Source of the DNA: CAZVEV01 sp964625865 | GTDB taxonomy: Bacteria > Planctomycetota > Phycisphaerae > SM23-33 | Assembly (NCBI GenBank): GCA_964625865.1 | Contig: CAZVEV010000083.1 | Coordinates: 1-20,679, forward strand | Length of the DNA: 20,679 bases | Direction: 5' to 3' | Shown here: positions 6,850 to 13,705 of the stretch, one piece after another | How positions within the stretch are numbered: the stretch's first letter is position 1 | Layout of the letters: each line of letters starts with the position of its first letter | Notes under the pieces: generated by a model | Told to the model about the DNA's origin: nothing | Database searches by the model: none | Seen by the model: the letters and a program-made list of their open reading frames with translations, nothing else | Made by a program: the position numbers and the translations under genes

Positions 6850-7578
6850 ATGGAACTCGAAGGCAAGACGGCTCTGGTGACGGGTGGCGCGGTGCGGCTG
6901 GGGCGGGCGATCGTGCTCGAACTGGCGCGGCGCGGCGCGGACATCGCGCTGCATTTCGGTCGATCGTCCGAGGCGGCTGAGCAGACGGCGGCGCTGGTGC
7001 ACGAAATGGGCCGTCGCGTCGAGGTGTTCCAGGCGGACCTGGCGCAACCGGACGAGATCGCCGCGATGTTCGAGCGCGTCGGGGCGGCCTTCGGGCGGCT
7101 GGACGTTCTGGTCAACAACGCCGCGATCTACAACCGCACGCCGATCGAGACCCTGACCGGCGACCAGTGGGACGCCGAGCAGGCCGTCAACGCGCGGGCG
7201 CCGGCCCTGTGCATTCGCTACGCGTCGGCGCTCATGTCCGACGGCGGGGCCATCGTGAACATCACGGACATCGCGGCCGGCAAGGCCTGGGGGGGATATC
7301 CGGCGTACTGTGCGAGCAAGGCGGCGTTGACGGGGCTGACGCGGAGCTGCGCCCGCGCGCTGGCCGGGCGGAACATCCGCGTCAACGCGGTGGCGCCGGG
7401 GGCCATCCTGTGGGACGAGGCGACCGACGAGGCGACGCAGAAGCAGGTCCTGGCACAGGTTCCGATGAAGCGGGCGGGCAGACCCGAAGACATCGCCGCC
7501 GCCGTCGCCTTCCTCGCCGAGCAGGACTACATCACCGCACAGACCCTCCGCGTCGACGGCGGGTGGACGATGGGGTGA
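6850..7578 (+). CDS. SDR oxidoreductase, pteridine reductase (FolM/PTR1) type
   Basis: A 242-residue short-chain dehydrogenase with an N-terminal Rossmann fold. The nucleotide motif T11-G-G-A-V-R16-L-G18 fits the TGxxxRxG signature that separates pteridine reductases from most SDRs. NNAA is at 89-92, and the catalytic Y153-x-x-x-K157 lies in YCASK. The usual catalytic serine is replaced by Asp (D140 in NITD), as in PTR1 and FolM. It should reduce a pterin (dihydrobiopterin, dihydromonapterin or dihydrofolate) with NADPH in the cytoplasm. The C-terminal VDGGWTMG is standard for the fold. No folate gene is adjacent, so the exact substrate is open. The start is weakly supported by a GAGAG site. 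Confidence 0.8.
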   Translation: MELEGKTALVTGGAVRLGRAIVLELARRGADIALHFGRSSEAAEQTAALVHEMGRRVEVFQADLAQPDEIAAMFERVGAAFGRLDVLVNNAAIYNRTPIETLTGDQWDAEQAVNARAPALCIRYASALMSDGGAIVNITDIAAGKAWGGYPAYCASKAALTGLTRSCARALAGRNIRVNAVAPGAILWDEATDEATQKQVLAQVPMKRAGRPEDIAAAVAFLAEQDYITAQTLRVDGGWTMG

Positions 7579-7582
7579 ATCC

Positions 7583-7610
7583 ATTGCGGATTGCGGAATT
7601 CGGATTGCGG
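7583..7610. repeat. Repeated ATTGCGG units after the SDR stop
   Basis: ATTGCGG occurs at 7583-7589, 7590-7596 and 7604-7610, beginning four bases after the SDR stop codon. It resembles the low-complexity intergenic repeats seen after other genes here. From 7611 to 7676 I see only an imperfect GGACC/GGGTCC stem and no gene. Confidence 0.55.
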
Positions 7611-7676
7611 ACTCCGCGCTGCGAGAGAGGGACCGCCGGGCGGAGGGTCCTGCTGCAACAGGAGATCGGTCGCTCG

Positions 7677-7725
7677 AAAAGAAGAACCGCTTGCGGTTTC
7701 GCGATTGTTGCGAAGCCACAAGCGG
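7677..7725 (-). terminator. Rho-independent terminator of tRNA-Leu
   Basis: On the minus strand CCGCTTG and CAAGCGG form the outer stem (7687-7693 with 7719-7725) and CTTCGC/GCGAAA forms an inner stem. It is followed by the T-rich run TTCTTCTTTT (7677-7686). It starts only 3 bases after the tRNA 3' end. Confidence 0.85.
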
Positions 7726-7728
7726 CGA

Positions 7729-7812
7729 TGCGGCCGAGAGGAGTCGAACCTCCACGTCCCTAAGGACACAGGCACCTGAAGCCTGCGCGTCTGCCAGTTC
7801 CGCCACGGCCGC
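7729..7812 (-). tRNA. tRNA-Leu, anticodon CAG
   Basis: An 84-nt class II tRNA. The acceptor stem GCGGCCG/CGGCCGC pairs perfectly over 7 bp, the discriminator is A, the anticodon stem is CAGGC/GCCTG with loop TTCAGGT (anticodon CAG, reads CTG), there is a long variable arm typical of Leu, and the T-arm loop is TTCGACT. The 3' CCA is not encoded and must be added after transcription. It has its own promoter and terminator, so it is a single-gene unit. Confidence 0.97.
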
Positions 7813-7838
7813 GGGTCGGGGCGAGCCCGAAGGCGACT

Positions 7839-7867
7839 TATTTACCCCAGCGGGCCAGCGATGTCAA
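7839..7867 (-). promoter_or_regulatory. Promoter of tRNA-Leu
   Basis: On the minus strand a perfect -35 box TTGACA (7862-7867) is followed after 17 bases by TAAATA (7839-7844). This places the transcription start about 20 bases before the tRNA 5' end. Confidence 0.75.
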
Positions 7868-7922
7868 CCCCCCGATGGCGCAACGGGCCACTTTTCTTGC
7901 CTCGCGGGCCCGGGCCATGGCA

Positions 7923-8135
7923 TCACACAAGACGCTTGAACTCATCGGCGCTGAGACCGGCGTCTTTCAAGATGCCCGCGAGCGTCCATCGGTTCACCGG
8001 GTTGTGCCAAGGGACCGTGATGATCGTCTGACCATCTGTCATGACGACGTGCTTTCCTTGGCGAAGCACACGGAAGCCGGCTTTGGACAATGCACGAACA
8101 ACCCGCAAGTGCGGAAGGCTGGGAAGCTTAGCCAA
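7923..8135 (-). CDS. hicA: HicA-type mRNA interferase toxin
   Basis: A 70-residue protein with the small dsRBD-like HicA fold: MAKLPSLPHLRVVRALSKAGF, then RQGKHVVMT containing the catalytic histidine region, then TIITVPWHNPVNRWTLAGILKDAGLS. HicA toxins cleave mRNA without needing ribosomes and are silenced by HicB. The start is a TTG (8133-8135), supported by a GGTGGAGG site upstream and by an 8-base overlap with the hicB stop, which indicates translational coupling. No ATG in this frame would leave the N-terminus intact. Confidence 0.85.
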   Translation of the reverse strand: MAKLPSLPHLRVVRALSKAGFRVLRQGKHVVMTDGQTIITVPWHNPVNRWTLAGILKDAGLSADEFKRLV

Positions 8136-8328
8136 CGGCGACCTCCACCTCGCGGATCTGCTGACCCGCCGTCAGATCGTCGATGGCGGCCAGATACTCC
8201 TCAATCGCCGCACGCATGTTCTCCAAGGCCTGGGACTCGGTCCGGCCCTGACTCCAGCACCCGTGAAGGGCCGGACAATGCACGGTGTATCCGTCTTCGT
8301 TCTTGCTCAAGACGACCTTGTATCGCAT
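8128..8328 (-). CDS. hicB: HicB-type antitoxin
   Basis: A 66-residue protein with the partial RNase H fold of short HicB proteins: MRYKVVLSKNEDGYTVHCPALHGCWSQG, then TESQALENMRAAIEEYLAAIDDL. The ATG at 8326-8328 has an AGGAG site; upstream in-frame codons lack family similarity. It has no C-terminal DNA-binding (ribbon-helix-helix or HTH) domain, so autorepression would have to rely on something else. The gene order is antitoxin first, the reverse of the classical hicA-hicB order. Confidence 0.87.
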   Translation of the reverse strand: MRYKVVLSKNEDGYTVHCPALHGCWSQGRTESQALENMRAAIEEYLAAIDDLTAGQQIREVEVAVG

Positions 8329-8355
8329 AGGGGGCTCCTGGGCACGCCTGCTCCA

Positions 8356-8385
8356 ATTATACCTCGCCACGGTGCGAACAGCCAA
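8356..8385 (-). promoter_or_regulatory. Promoter of hicB-hicA
   Basis: A perfect -10 box TATAAT (8356-8361, minus strand) lies 28 bases before the hicB start. A TTGGCT -35 box (8380-8385) is 18 bases upstream of it. Confidence 0.65.
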
Positions 8386-8470
8386 GGTTTGTGCAGCGGT
8401 CTGCCCCGGCAACCGACACGTCATGATGAGAGGCTACCACGAGGCGCACCGTTTCGGTACACTCTGGCCC

Positions 8471-9133
8471 ATGATTGTGACGATAGACGGACCGGCCGGG
8501 TCGGGAAAGAGCACCGCCGCCAGAGGGCTGGCGCGGGCCCTGGGTGTGGCGTACCTGGACACCGGCGCGACCTACCGTGCCACAACGCTGAAGGCCCTCC
8601 GCGAGAAGGTGGACCTGAACGATCCGGCCGCCCTGGCGGGGCTGGCTGAGTCGATGGACCTGACGATGACGCCTGCCGCAGACGGGCTGGGCGTGCAACT
8701 CGATGGCCAGGACGTCAGCGAGGCCATCCGCTCGGCGGAGGTCTCCGACAACGCCCACTACATCGCGACCCCGCCGGAGGTCCGGCGCGTGCTGGTGGCC
8801 CTTCAGAGACGCATCGGGGCCGATCTGGGCGACTTCGTTACCGAAGGGCGCGACCAGGGCTCGGCGGTCTTCCCCGACGCGGACGTGAAGTTCTACCTCG
8901 ACGCGGCCCCTGACGTTCGGGCCCGGCGCCGCTGCGACGAGATGGCCGCCCGGGGCCAGAGAGCCGACTACCAGGCCGTCCTGGACGCCATCGTCCAGCG
9001 CGACCACCGCGACCGCACACGGCAGGCCGACCCGCTGGTCAAGCCCGATCGCGCCATCACGATCGACACGTCTGACATGACCATCGCCGAAATGGTCGCC
9101 GAGATGCAGCGACGCGTGGAGGCCGTCCGATGA
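8471..9133 (+). CDS. cmk: Cytidylate kinase
   Basis: A 220-residue (d)CMP kinase, forming CDP or dCDP from ATP and CMP or dCMP in the cytoplasm. The P-loop GPAGSGKS is at residues 7-14, followed by YLDTGATYRA. The NMP-binding segment (DLTMTP...LDGQDVSEAIRS) and EGRDQGSAVFPDADVKFYLDA (usually GRDIGTVVFP) are present, as is the lid region with QRDHRDRTRQADPL. The ATG at 8471 is chosen because it begins the conserved IDGPAGSGKST; the upstream in-frame ATG would add 62 residues running over the hicB promoter. Length is normal for the family. Its TGA overlaps the next gene's ATG in ATGA, so the two are co-translated. Confidence 0.95.
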   Translation: MIVTIDGPAGSGKSTAARGLARALGVAYLDTGATYRATTLKALREKVDLNDPAALAGLAESMDLTMTPAADGLGVQLDGQDVSEAIRSAEVSDNAHYIATPPEVRRVLVALQRRIGADLGDFVTEGRDQGSAVFPDADVKFYLDAAPDVRARRRCDEMAARGQRADYQAVLDAIVQRDHRDRTRQADPLVKPDRAITIDTSDMTIAEMVAEMQRRVEAVR

Positions 9134-9840
9134 GCGCCCCGTCAAGCCACCCCAATCCGCTGCTTCGCGGCTGGCACCTCGGCGGGCAGGTGCCCCAACC
9201 GAGCTTGTTTTACCGCTTCGCTCGCCACTGCCTCCGCACGACGTTCTCGGCGGCCTGGAAGCTGCGAGTCTTCGACCGTCACCACGAACCGGCCGAGGGC
9301 GGAACCGTCTACATCTCCAACCACCAGAGCTTCATGGACCCGCCGCTGATGGGCATGGGGCTCAGCCGTCCGCTGAACTTCATGGCCCGGGACAGCCTGT
9401 TCCACAATCCGGTGTTCAAGCGTCTGATCGGGGCGTTGAACGCGTTTCCGGTCCGTCGCGGGACGGCCGACCTGAAGGCCATCAAGGAGGCCATGCGCCG
9501 CCTGAAGGCGGGCGGACAGGTGGTGATCTTCGCCGAGGGCACGCGGACGCGCGACGGGCGGATAAATCCGTTCCTGCCCGGGGTGGCCATGCTCGCCCAG
9601 CGGGCGGCCAAGTGGACCGTGCCCGTGCTGATCGAAGGGGCATACGACGTCTGGCCGCGAACACAGGCGATGCCGTCGTTCGGGAAGCACATCGTGGTGC
9701 GGTACGCCCCGGCGATCCCGCAGGCCGAGGCGAAGAAGCACACGCCCGCCGACTTCGTCGAGAGCGTGCGACAGACGCTGATCGCGATGCAGCACGACGT
9801 GCGGAAGACGCTGGGCAAGCCCCCTATCGAGTACGAGTGA
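9130..9840 (+). CDS. plsC: 1-acylglycerol-3-phosphate acyltransferase (PlsC type)
   Basis: A 236-residue member of the PlsC/LPLAT family, which acylates lysophosphatidic acid or a related lysolipid at the membrane. The catalytic H65-x4-D70 lies in NHQSFMD, the FPVRRG motif (around 106-111) binds the acceptor phosphate, and EGTRT (136-140) is block III. There is no clear transmembrane helix before block I beyond a weakly hydrophobic stretch, so it may be a peripheral membrane protein. The cmk-plsC order with ATGA overlap is common in bacteria. The exact substrate cannot be told from sequence. Confidence 0.9.
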   Translation: MSAPSSHPNPLLRGWHLGGQVPQPSLFYRFARHCLRTTFSAAWKLRVFDRHHEPAEGGTVYISNHQSFMDPPLMGMGLSRPLNFMARDSLFHNPVFKRLIGALNAFPVRRGTADLKAIKEAMRRLKAGGQVVIFAEGTRTRDGRINPFLPGVAMLAQRAAKWTVPVLIEGAYDVWPRTQAMPSFGKHIVVRYAPAIPQAEAKKHTPADFVESVRQTLIAMQHDVRKTLGKPPIEYE

Positions 9841-9881
9841 GCGATGATCTGCATACAGGTCACATGCCTCGGAAGGACACT

Positions 9882-9908
9882 GCTGGATCGCTGAAGCGAC
9901 CAGCCCGA
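9882..9908 (-). repeat. REP-like hairpin, copy C
   Basis: Identical to copy A over the hairpin, with the same TCGG and a G-C outer pair. It lies between the convergent 3' ends of plsC and the RNase Z-like gene. No GTTGCACGC element follows; instead a degenerate run of GAACCTTCAACCTTGGACC-like units (9945-9975) leads into the neighbour's stop codon. Confidence 0.85.
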
Positions 9909-9970
9909 GGCGCCCGTCAAGTGATTGATCCACCTCCGCATTTGAACCTTCAACCTTGGACCTCGGACCT

Positions 9971-10831
9971 TCAACCGGTCACGTGTTTGCGACTCATGAG
10001 GAACGTCACGCGGTTGAGAATGTCCTTGGGCAGGGCTTTTCGCAGGATCTTGCGGGCCTGGCCCAGCAGGGTGCGGCGCGTGACGTGGGTTATCACGATG
10101 TGCTGGTTGTCCATCCCTTCAAGGACCGAGGGCAGGTCCTTGATGTGCAGGTGCTTGCCCGCCCTGGCGCGGCTGATGTGCTCGTCCTCGAAGAACGTGC
10201 ACTCGATCAGCAGGGCCCGCGCGTTGGCCACGTGCGGCAGGTCCGAGTAGTTCGACGCGGCCGTATCGCCAAGATACGACACCAGTGGATACTCCACGGT
10301 GTTGACGATCTCGACGCCCTTGTTCTTCAGTTCGACGATCTCCTGCCCCGTCAGGCCGAGGAACTCGTCCTTGAGCTTCTTGCGGACCTCGACGATGCTG
10401 AACCCCAGCGATCCGCGAATGTGACGCGTGCCGAACGCCCGCGCCCACAGGCCGCGACGGACCTCGAACTCGTCGCCGTCGCGCATCGGCACGAAGTCGT
10501 GCGGGGGCACGTGGCCCTCGACGCGACCCCAGGCGACCATCAGGTCCTTCAGCGGCTGGACCAGGCCGGCCGGCACGAGCGCCCGGCCGCATGGGATGTC
10601 CTGGAAGTCGCGCTGGGCGAAGTAGTACGTGATGCCCGCCGCGTGGTCCATGTGCCCATGGGTCAGCAGCACGTGGTTGACCGTCATCGCCTCGTGGGGG
10701 CAGCGCCCGATGTCGAAGACGCAGTCCAGTTCCGGCACGACGATGACGGACTCCTCGCCAGCCACGCTGTAACCGGCCAGCGTGAACTCGCCCACGTTCA
10801 ACTGCGACAGGTTGTAGGGTCGAAGGTTCAT
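9971..10831 (-). CDS. RNase Z-like metallo-beta-lactamase-fold protein
   Basis: A 286-residue metallo-beta-lactamase-fold hydrolase. The ATG at 10829-10831 has a GAGGAT site and starts MNLRPYNLSQLNVGEF; the longer frame upstream lacks conservation. The zinc motif is H58-G-H60-M-D62-H63, and later histidines occur in TRHIRG, GKHLHIKD and ITHVTR, matching the tRNase Z-like pattern with YLGDT as the fourth zinc ligand region. GxEIVELKNKGVEI resembles the RNase Z-like proteins of plants and planctomycetes. The likely role is endonucleolytic removal of tRNA 3' trailers. That would fit tRNA genes without encoded CCA, such as the one in this window. Another hydrolase activity cannot be excluded. Confidence 0.75.
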   Translation of the reverse strand: MNLRPYNLSQLNVGEFTLAGYSVAGEESVIVVPELDCVFDIGRCPHEAMTVNHVLLTHGHMDHAAGITYYFAQRDFQDIPCGRALVPAGLVQPLKDLMVAWGRVEGHVPPHDFVPMRDGDEFEVRRGLWARAFGTRHIRGSLGFSIVEVRKKLKDEFLGLTGQEIVELKNKGVEIVNTVEYPLVSYLGDTAASNYSDLPHVANARALLIECTFFEDEHISRARAGKHLHIKDLPSVLEGMDNQHIVITHVTRRTLLGQARKILRKALPKDILNRVTFLMSRKHVTG

Positions 10832-10932
10832 GGTATCCTCGTGCCATGTTAACACGCACACCGTTCCCATGCGTGGAAATTCCTCGCAGAGCCCCAGCGT
10901 CAGTAGACGGGTGGATTGGTGGAATGGCGTCA

Positions 10933-10959
10933 TCGGGCTGGTCGCTTCAGCGATCCAGC
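10933..10959 (+). repeat. REP-like hairpin, copy D
   Basis: TCGG (10933-10936) then the hairpin with a G-C outer pair, bulged T and TTCA loop, here on the plus strand. It sits two bases from the GTTGCACGC element at 10962. A GGTGGATTGGTGG stretch on its left (10910-10922) mirrors the CCACCAATC tail on the right (11039-11047), which suggests terminal inverted repeats of one composite element of about 150 bp. Confidence 0.85.
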
Positions 10960-10961
10960 GC

Positions 10962-11033
10962 TAGGGCGTGCAACTCGTTGCACGCGAAGAGGATGGGATA
11001 CTCGTTCCGCGTGCAACAGAGTTGCACGCCCTA
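10962..11033. repeat. GTTGCACGC palindromic element, copy 2
   Basis: A 72-bp element with the same 13-bp terminal inverted repeats as the copy at 5404-5474 and the same pair of internal palindromes; the central 25 bases differ slightly. The ATCCACCAATCAACCAGTTAACC tail (11036-11058) that follows supplies the TAA stop codon of proB. Confidence 0.85.
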
Positions 11034-11053
11034 CCGATCCACCAATCAACCAG

Positions 11054-12169
11054 TTAACCCACCGTCATGTTGTCGCGGTGGATCACCTCGTCGTAGGGTT
11101 TGTCGCCCAGGACGCCGGCAATGTGGGCGGTATTGAGCCCCTTGATCTTCTCGATCTGGGCCGACGAGTAGTTCGTCAGCCCGCGCGCAATCTCGTTGCC
11201 GTCGGCGTCGACCACCGAGACGACCGCCCCCTTGGGGAATCGGCCCGCCACCTCGGTTATGCCCGACGGCAGGAGGCTCTTGCCCTGTTGGGCGACCGCA
11301 CCGATCGCTCCGCTGTCGATCACGACCTTTCCCGCGGGCCTGGAGGCCTGCCCGATCCAGCGCCGCCGATGCGACATCTTCTGCTTGGCGGGAATGAAGA
11401 CCGTCCCCACACGCTCGCCGGCGAGAATCCGCGTCAGGACGTTCTCGGTGGCCGCGTTGGCAATGACCGCCGCCTCGCCGGCGCGAATCACCAGGTCGGC
11501 GGCCTGCAGCTTGGTAGCCATCCCCCCCGAGCCGAGACGGCTGCGGCCGCCCCGCACCAGCGCCATCGTCTCGTCATCCACGCGCTGGACGACATCCACG
11601 AGCGTGCCCTCACGGAGCAGCCCGTCAACGACGGTCAACAGGACGAGCAGGTCGGCCCCCATCATGCTCGCCACGATCGCCGACAGCACGTCGTTCTCGC
11701 CGAAGCGGATCTCGTCGACGGCCACCGTGTCGTTCTCGTTGATGATCGGCAGGGCGCCGTATTCGGCCAGTGCACCCAGCGTGTTGCGGATATTCAGGTA
11801 CCGCGTGCGGTCGTCGAAGTCGTCACGGGTGACCAGCACCTGGGCCACGCGGACGTCGTACTCGGCAAACACGTCGTGGAAGGTCCGCATGAGCTGCCCC
11901 TGCCCCACCGCCGCGGCGGCCTGCAGGTGAGGCATCGTCTTGGGACGCTCGTCCAGACCCAGTTCACCCAACCCCGAACCGATGGCGCCGCTGGCGACCA
12001 GGGTGACCGACACACCGCTGTGCATGGCTGCAGCGATCTGCTCGGCCAATCCTGCAATGGCCTCGCGGTCAGGACGCCCTGACGCGTCGCAAATCGACTG
12101 CGTGCCCACCTTGACCACCACGCGTCGGGCATTGGCGATGATCTGTTGTCTCGTGTGCTTCTCCGGCAT
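11054..12169 (-). CDS. proB: Glutamate 5-kinase
   Basis: A 371-residue enzyme that phosphorylates L-glutamate to gamma-glutamyl phosphate, the first step of proline synthesis. The amino-acid kinase domain (about 1-260) includes VVVKVGTQSI, LVASGAIGSGLGELG, NENDTVAVDEIRFGENDVLSA and the ATP-site GSGGMATKLQAA. A C-terminal PUA domain follows (about 277-360), so this is the full-length two-domain form. The ATG at 12167-12169 has only a weak GAGAA site. proA is not in the window. The last codon and the TAA (11054-11056) lie inside the GGTTAACTGG tail of a repeat element, so the repeat may have replaced the original 3' end. Confidence 0.93.
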   Translation of the reverse strand: MPEKHTRQQIIANARRVVVKVGTQSICDASGRPDREAIAGLAEQIAAAMHSGVSVTLVASGAIGSGLGELGLDERPKTMPHLQAAAAVGQGQLMRTFHDVFAEYDVRVAQVLVTRDDFDDRTRYLNIRNTLGALAEYGALPIINENDTVAVDEIRFGENDVLSAIVASMMGADLLVLLTVVDGLLREGTLVDVVQRVDDETMALVRGGRSRLGSGGMATKLQAADLVIRAGEAAVIANAATENVLTRILAGERVGTVFIPAKQKMSHRRRWIGQASRPAGKVVIDSGAIGAVAQQGKSLLPSGITEVAGRFPKGAVVSVVDADGNEIARGLTNYSSAQIEKIKGLNTAHIAGVLGDKPYDEVIHRDNMTVG

Positions 12170-12191
12170 GGTCTGTTCTCGTAGTCTTATC

Positions 12192-12257
12192 GTAGACGCG
12201 GCATCTTGCCGCGTTAATAAACGTATCGCCGGAAGCGCGGCAAGATGCCGCGTCTAC
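12192..12257. repeat. REPIN-like inverted repeat between waaA and proB
   Basis: Two perfect 22-bp inverted arms (12192-12213 and 12236-12257) are separated by 22 bases. Each arm is itself a palindrome, GCGGCA-TCT-TGCCGC, so the locus is two hairpins in inverted order. The family is different from the other repeats here. It fills most of the gap (12170-12269) and could affect read-through from waaA to proB. Confidence 0.8.
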
Positions 12258-12269
12258 ACTCACCGGGCG

Positions 12270-13607
12270 CTACTCCACGATTCGTTCAGTCGCAATCCCG
12301 CCTTCGGCGAGAGCGGGGGTGCGCCCCAGGATACCGCAGATCATCTCGACGTTTCGCTTGGTGGCGCCCTGACAGGAACGGACGTAGTCCTGGGCTCGCC
12401 GCCCGGCGTCGCGTGCGGCCTCCGGGTCGCCCAGCCACGTGTCCAACTGCTCGGACAGCGCCGCCGCATCGGCCACCCGCACGCAGCCATGCTCTGCCAG
12501 TGCGTCGGCCTGCGGGAAGTTGAACGTGTGCGGGCCGAACGCGGTGGCCTTGCCCAGCGCGGCGGCTTCGATCATGTCGGACCCGCCCATCTCGACCAGG
12601 CTCCTGCCGACGAATACCACGTCGGCCAGCGCGTAGAACGCGCGCAGTTCGCCCATCGTATCACCAAGTATCACCGTCTCGGGCGCCACCTGGCCGTCTG
12701 CTCCGTCAGGGCGATCGGACCGGCGGACGACCTGGAAGCCGCGCGAGGCGATCAGCCTTGCCACCTCGTCGAAGCGCTCGGGCTTTCGCGGGACGATCGC
12801 AAGGCGCGCCTCGGCGTGGCGGCCCTTGAGATCGGCAAAGACATCCAGGACGATCGCCTCCTCGCCGGGCCCGGTCCCGCCGGCGACGATCAGCTTCTGC
12901 TCGGGGACGATCCCCATCGCCCCGGCCAGCGCGTCGGTCCCGTCGAGCGATTGCGAGACCACCGCCGTGTCGAACTTCATCATGCCGGTCACGTGCAGCT
13001 TGTCGCGATCCACGCCCAGGCTGGCGAACAACTCGACGTACGACTCTTCCTGCAGCCCGAAGGCCGTCACGCCGTTGAAGAGCTTGCGCGCAAGCGGACC
13101 CAGGCGCTTGTAGCCGGGATAGCCCTTGTCAGCGCTCATGCGCCCGTTGACGACGACGACCGGCACGTCGCGCTTGCGGCAGGCCGACACGAAGTTCGGC
13201 CAGACCTCGCCTTCCATCAGCACCACCAGCGCGGGGCGAATCCGCCTCAGCGCCATCCGCACCGACAGCGTGAAATCGAGAGGCCAACGGAACACCATGT
13301 GACCCGGGGCGAAGATCCGCCGCGCGGCGGCCATCCCCGTCTCCGTGGTCGATGAGATCGCCACACGGTAGTCGGGCAGTTGGCTGTGAAGTTCGGCTAC
13401 CAGCGTGCGGGCGGCGTTGACCTCGCCGAGGCTGACCCCGTGAATCCAGATCGTCGGCTGGAGCCCGTGGCGCCTGGGCACGGCGCCGAAACGCTGGCCG
13501 ACGTCGTCACGGTATCGCCCGTGGCGAACCATCCTGTACAGCCACATCGGGCTGGTCGCCGCCAGCAGCGCAGCGTACGCGACATCTAACAGAAGACCGG
13601 TTACCAT
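12270..13607 (-). CDS. waaA: 3-deoxy-D-manno-octulosonic acid transferase
   Basis: A 445-residue GT30 enzyme that transfers Kdo from CMP-Kdo to lipid A precursor at the inner face of the cytoplasmic membrane. An N-terminal helix (about 2-24, VTGLLLDVAYAALLAATSPMWLY) anchors it. WIHGVSLGEVNAARTLV, SSTTETG and EGEVWPNF are the usual N-domain motifs, and SLVEMGGSDMIEAAALGKATAFGPHTFNF is the C-domain nucleotide site. The family usually has GGHN-x-LEPA where this protein has GGSDMIEAA. The ATG at 13605-13607 was chosen because earlier codons are not similar to the family and lack hydrophobic character. It probably follows the prenyltransferase-like gene, 98 bases away. Confidence 0.92.
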   Translation of the reverse strand: MVTGLLLDVAYAALLAATSPMWLYRMVRHGRYRDDVGQRFGAVPRRHGLQPTIWIHGVSLGEVNAARTLVAELHSQLPDYRVAISSTTETGMAAARRIFAPGHMVFRWPLDFTLSVRMALRRIRPALVVLMEGEVWPNFVSACRKRDVPVVVVNGRMSADKGYPGYKRLGPLARKLFNGVTAFGLQEESYVELFASLGVDRDKLHVTGMMKFDTAVVSQSLDGTDALAGAMGIVPEQKLIVAGGTGPGEEAIVLDVFADLKGRHAEARLAIVPRKPERFDEVARLIASRGFQVVRRSDRPDGADGQVAPETVILGDTMGELRAFYALADVVFVGRSLVEMGGSDMIEAAALGKATAFGPHTFNFPQADALAEHGCVRVADAAALSEQLDTWLGDPEAARDAGRRAQDYVRSCQGATKRNVEMICGILGRTPALAEGGIATERIVE

Positions 13608-13670
13608 GCCCAGAGTATGCCCCCGCTCGCGGGGAATGTCTAACGCCAATCGGGTTCGGGCGGGACGTAT

Positions 13671-13700
13671 CGGGTGCCGTGACTTGACGCGGGTGCCGTG
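13671..13700. repeat. Direct repeat CGGGTGCCGTG upstream of waaA
   Basis: CGGGTGCCGTG occurs at 13671-13681 and 13690-13700, a period of 19 bases, in the gap before waaA. It could be a binding site of a dimeric regulator or a chance repeat in GC-rich DNA. Confidence 0.4.
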
Positions 13701-13705
13701 GGGCG

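Noticed and set aside
6694..7806. 370-codon minus-strand open frame across the SDR and tRNA genes
   Set aside because: It reads through the tRNA and its terminator and is antisense to a clear SDR.
8285..8470. 62-residue N-terminal extension of cmk
   Set aside because: It overlaps hicB and its promoter, and the conserved kinase N-terminus begins at the ATG at 8471.
11940..13355. 471-codon plus-strand open frame across proB and waaA
   Set aside because: It spans two clear minus-strand genes and the inverted repeat between them.
13550..13575. Possible sixth copy of the REP-like hairpin (CATCGGGCTGGTCGC)
   Set aside because: Similarity stops after the first arm; it is the waaA N-terminal coding sequence and lacks the second arm.
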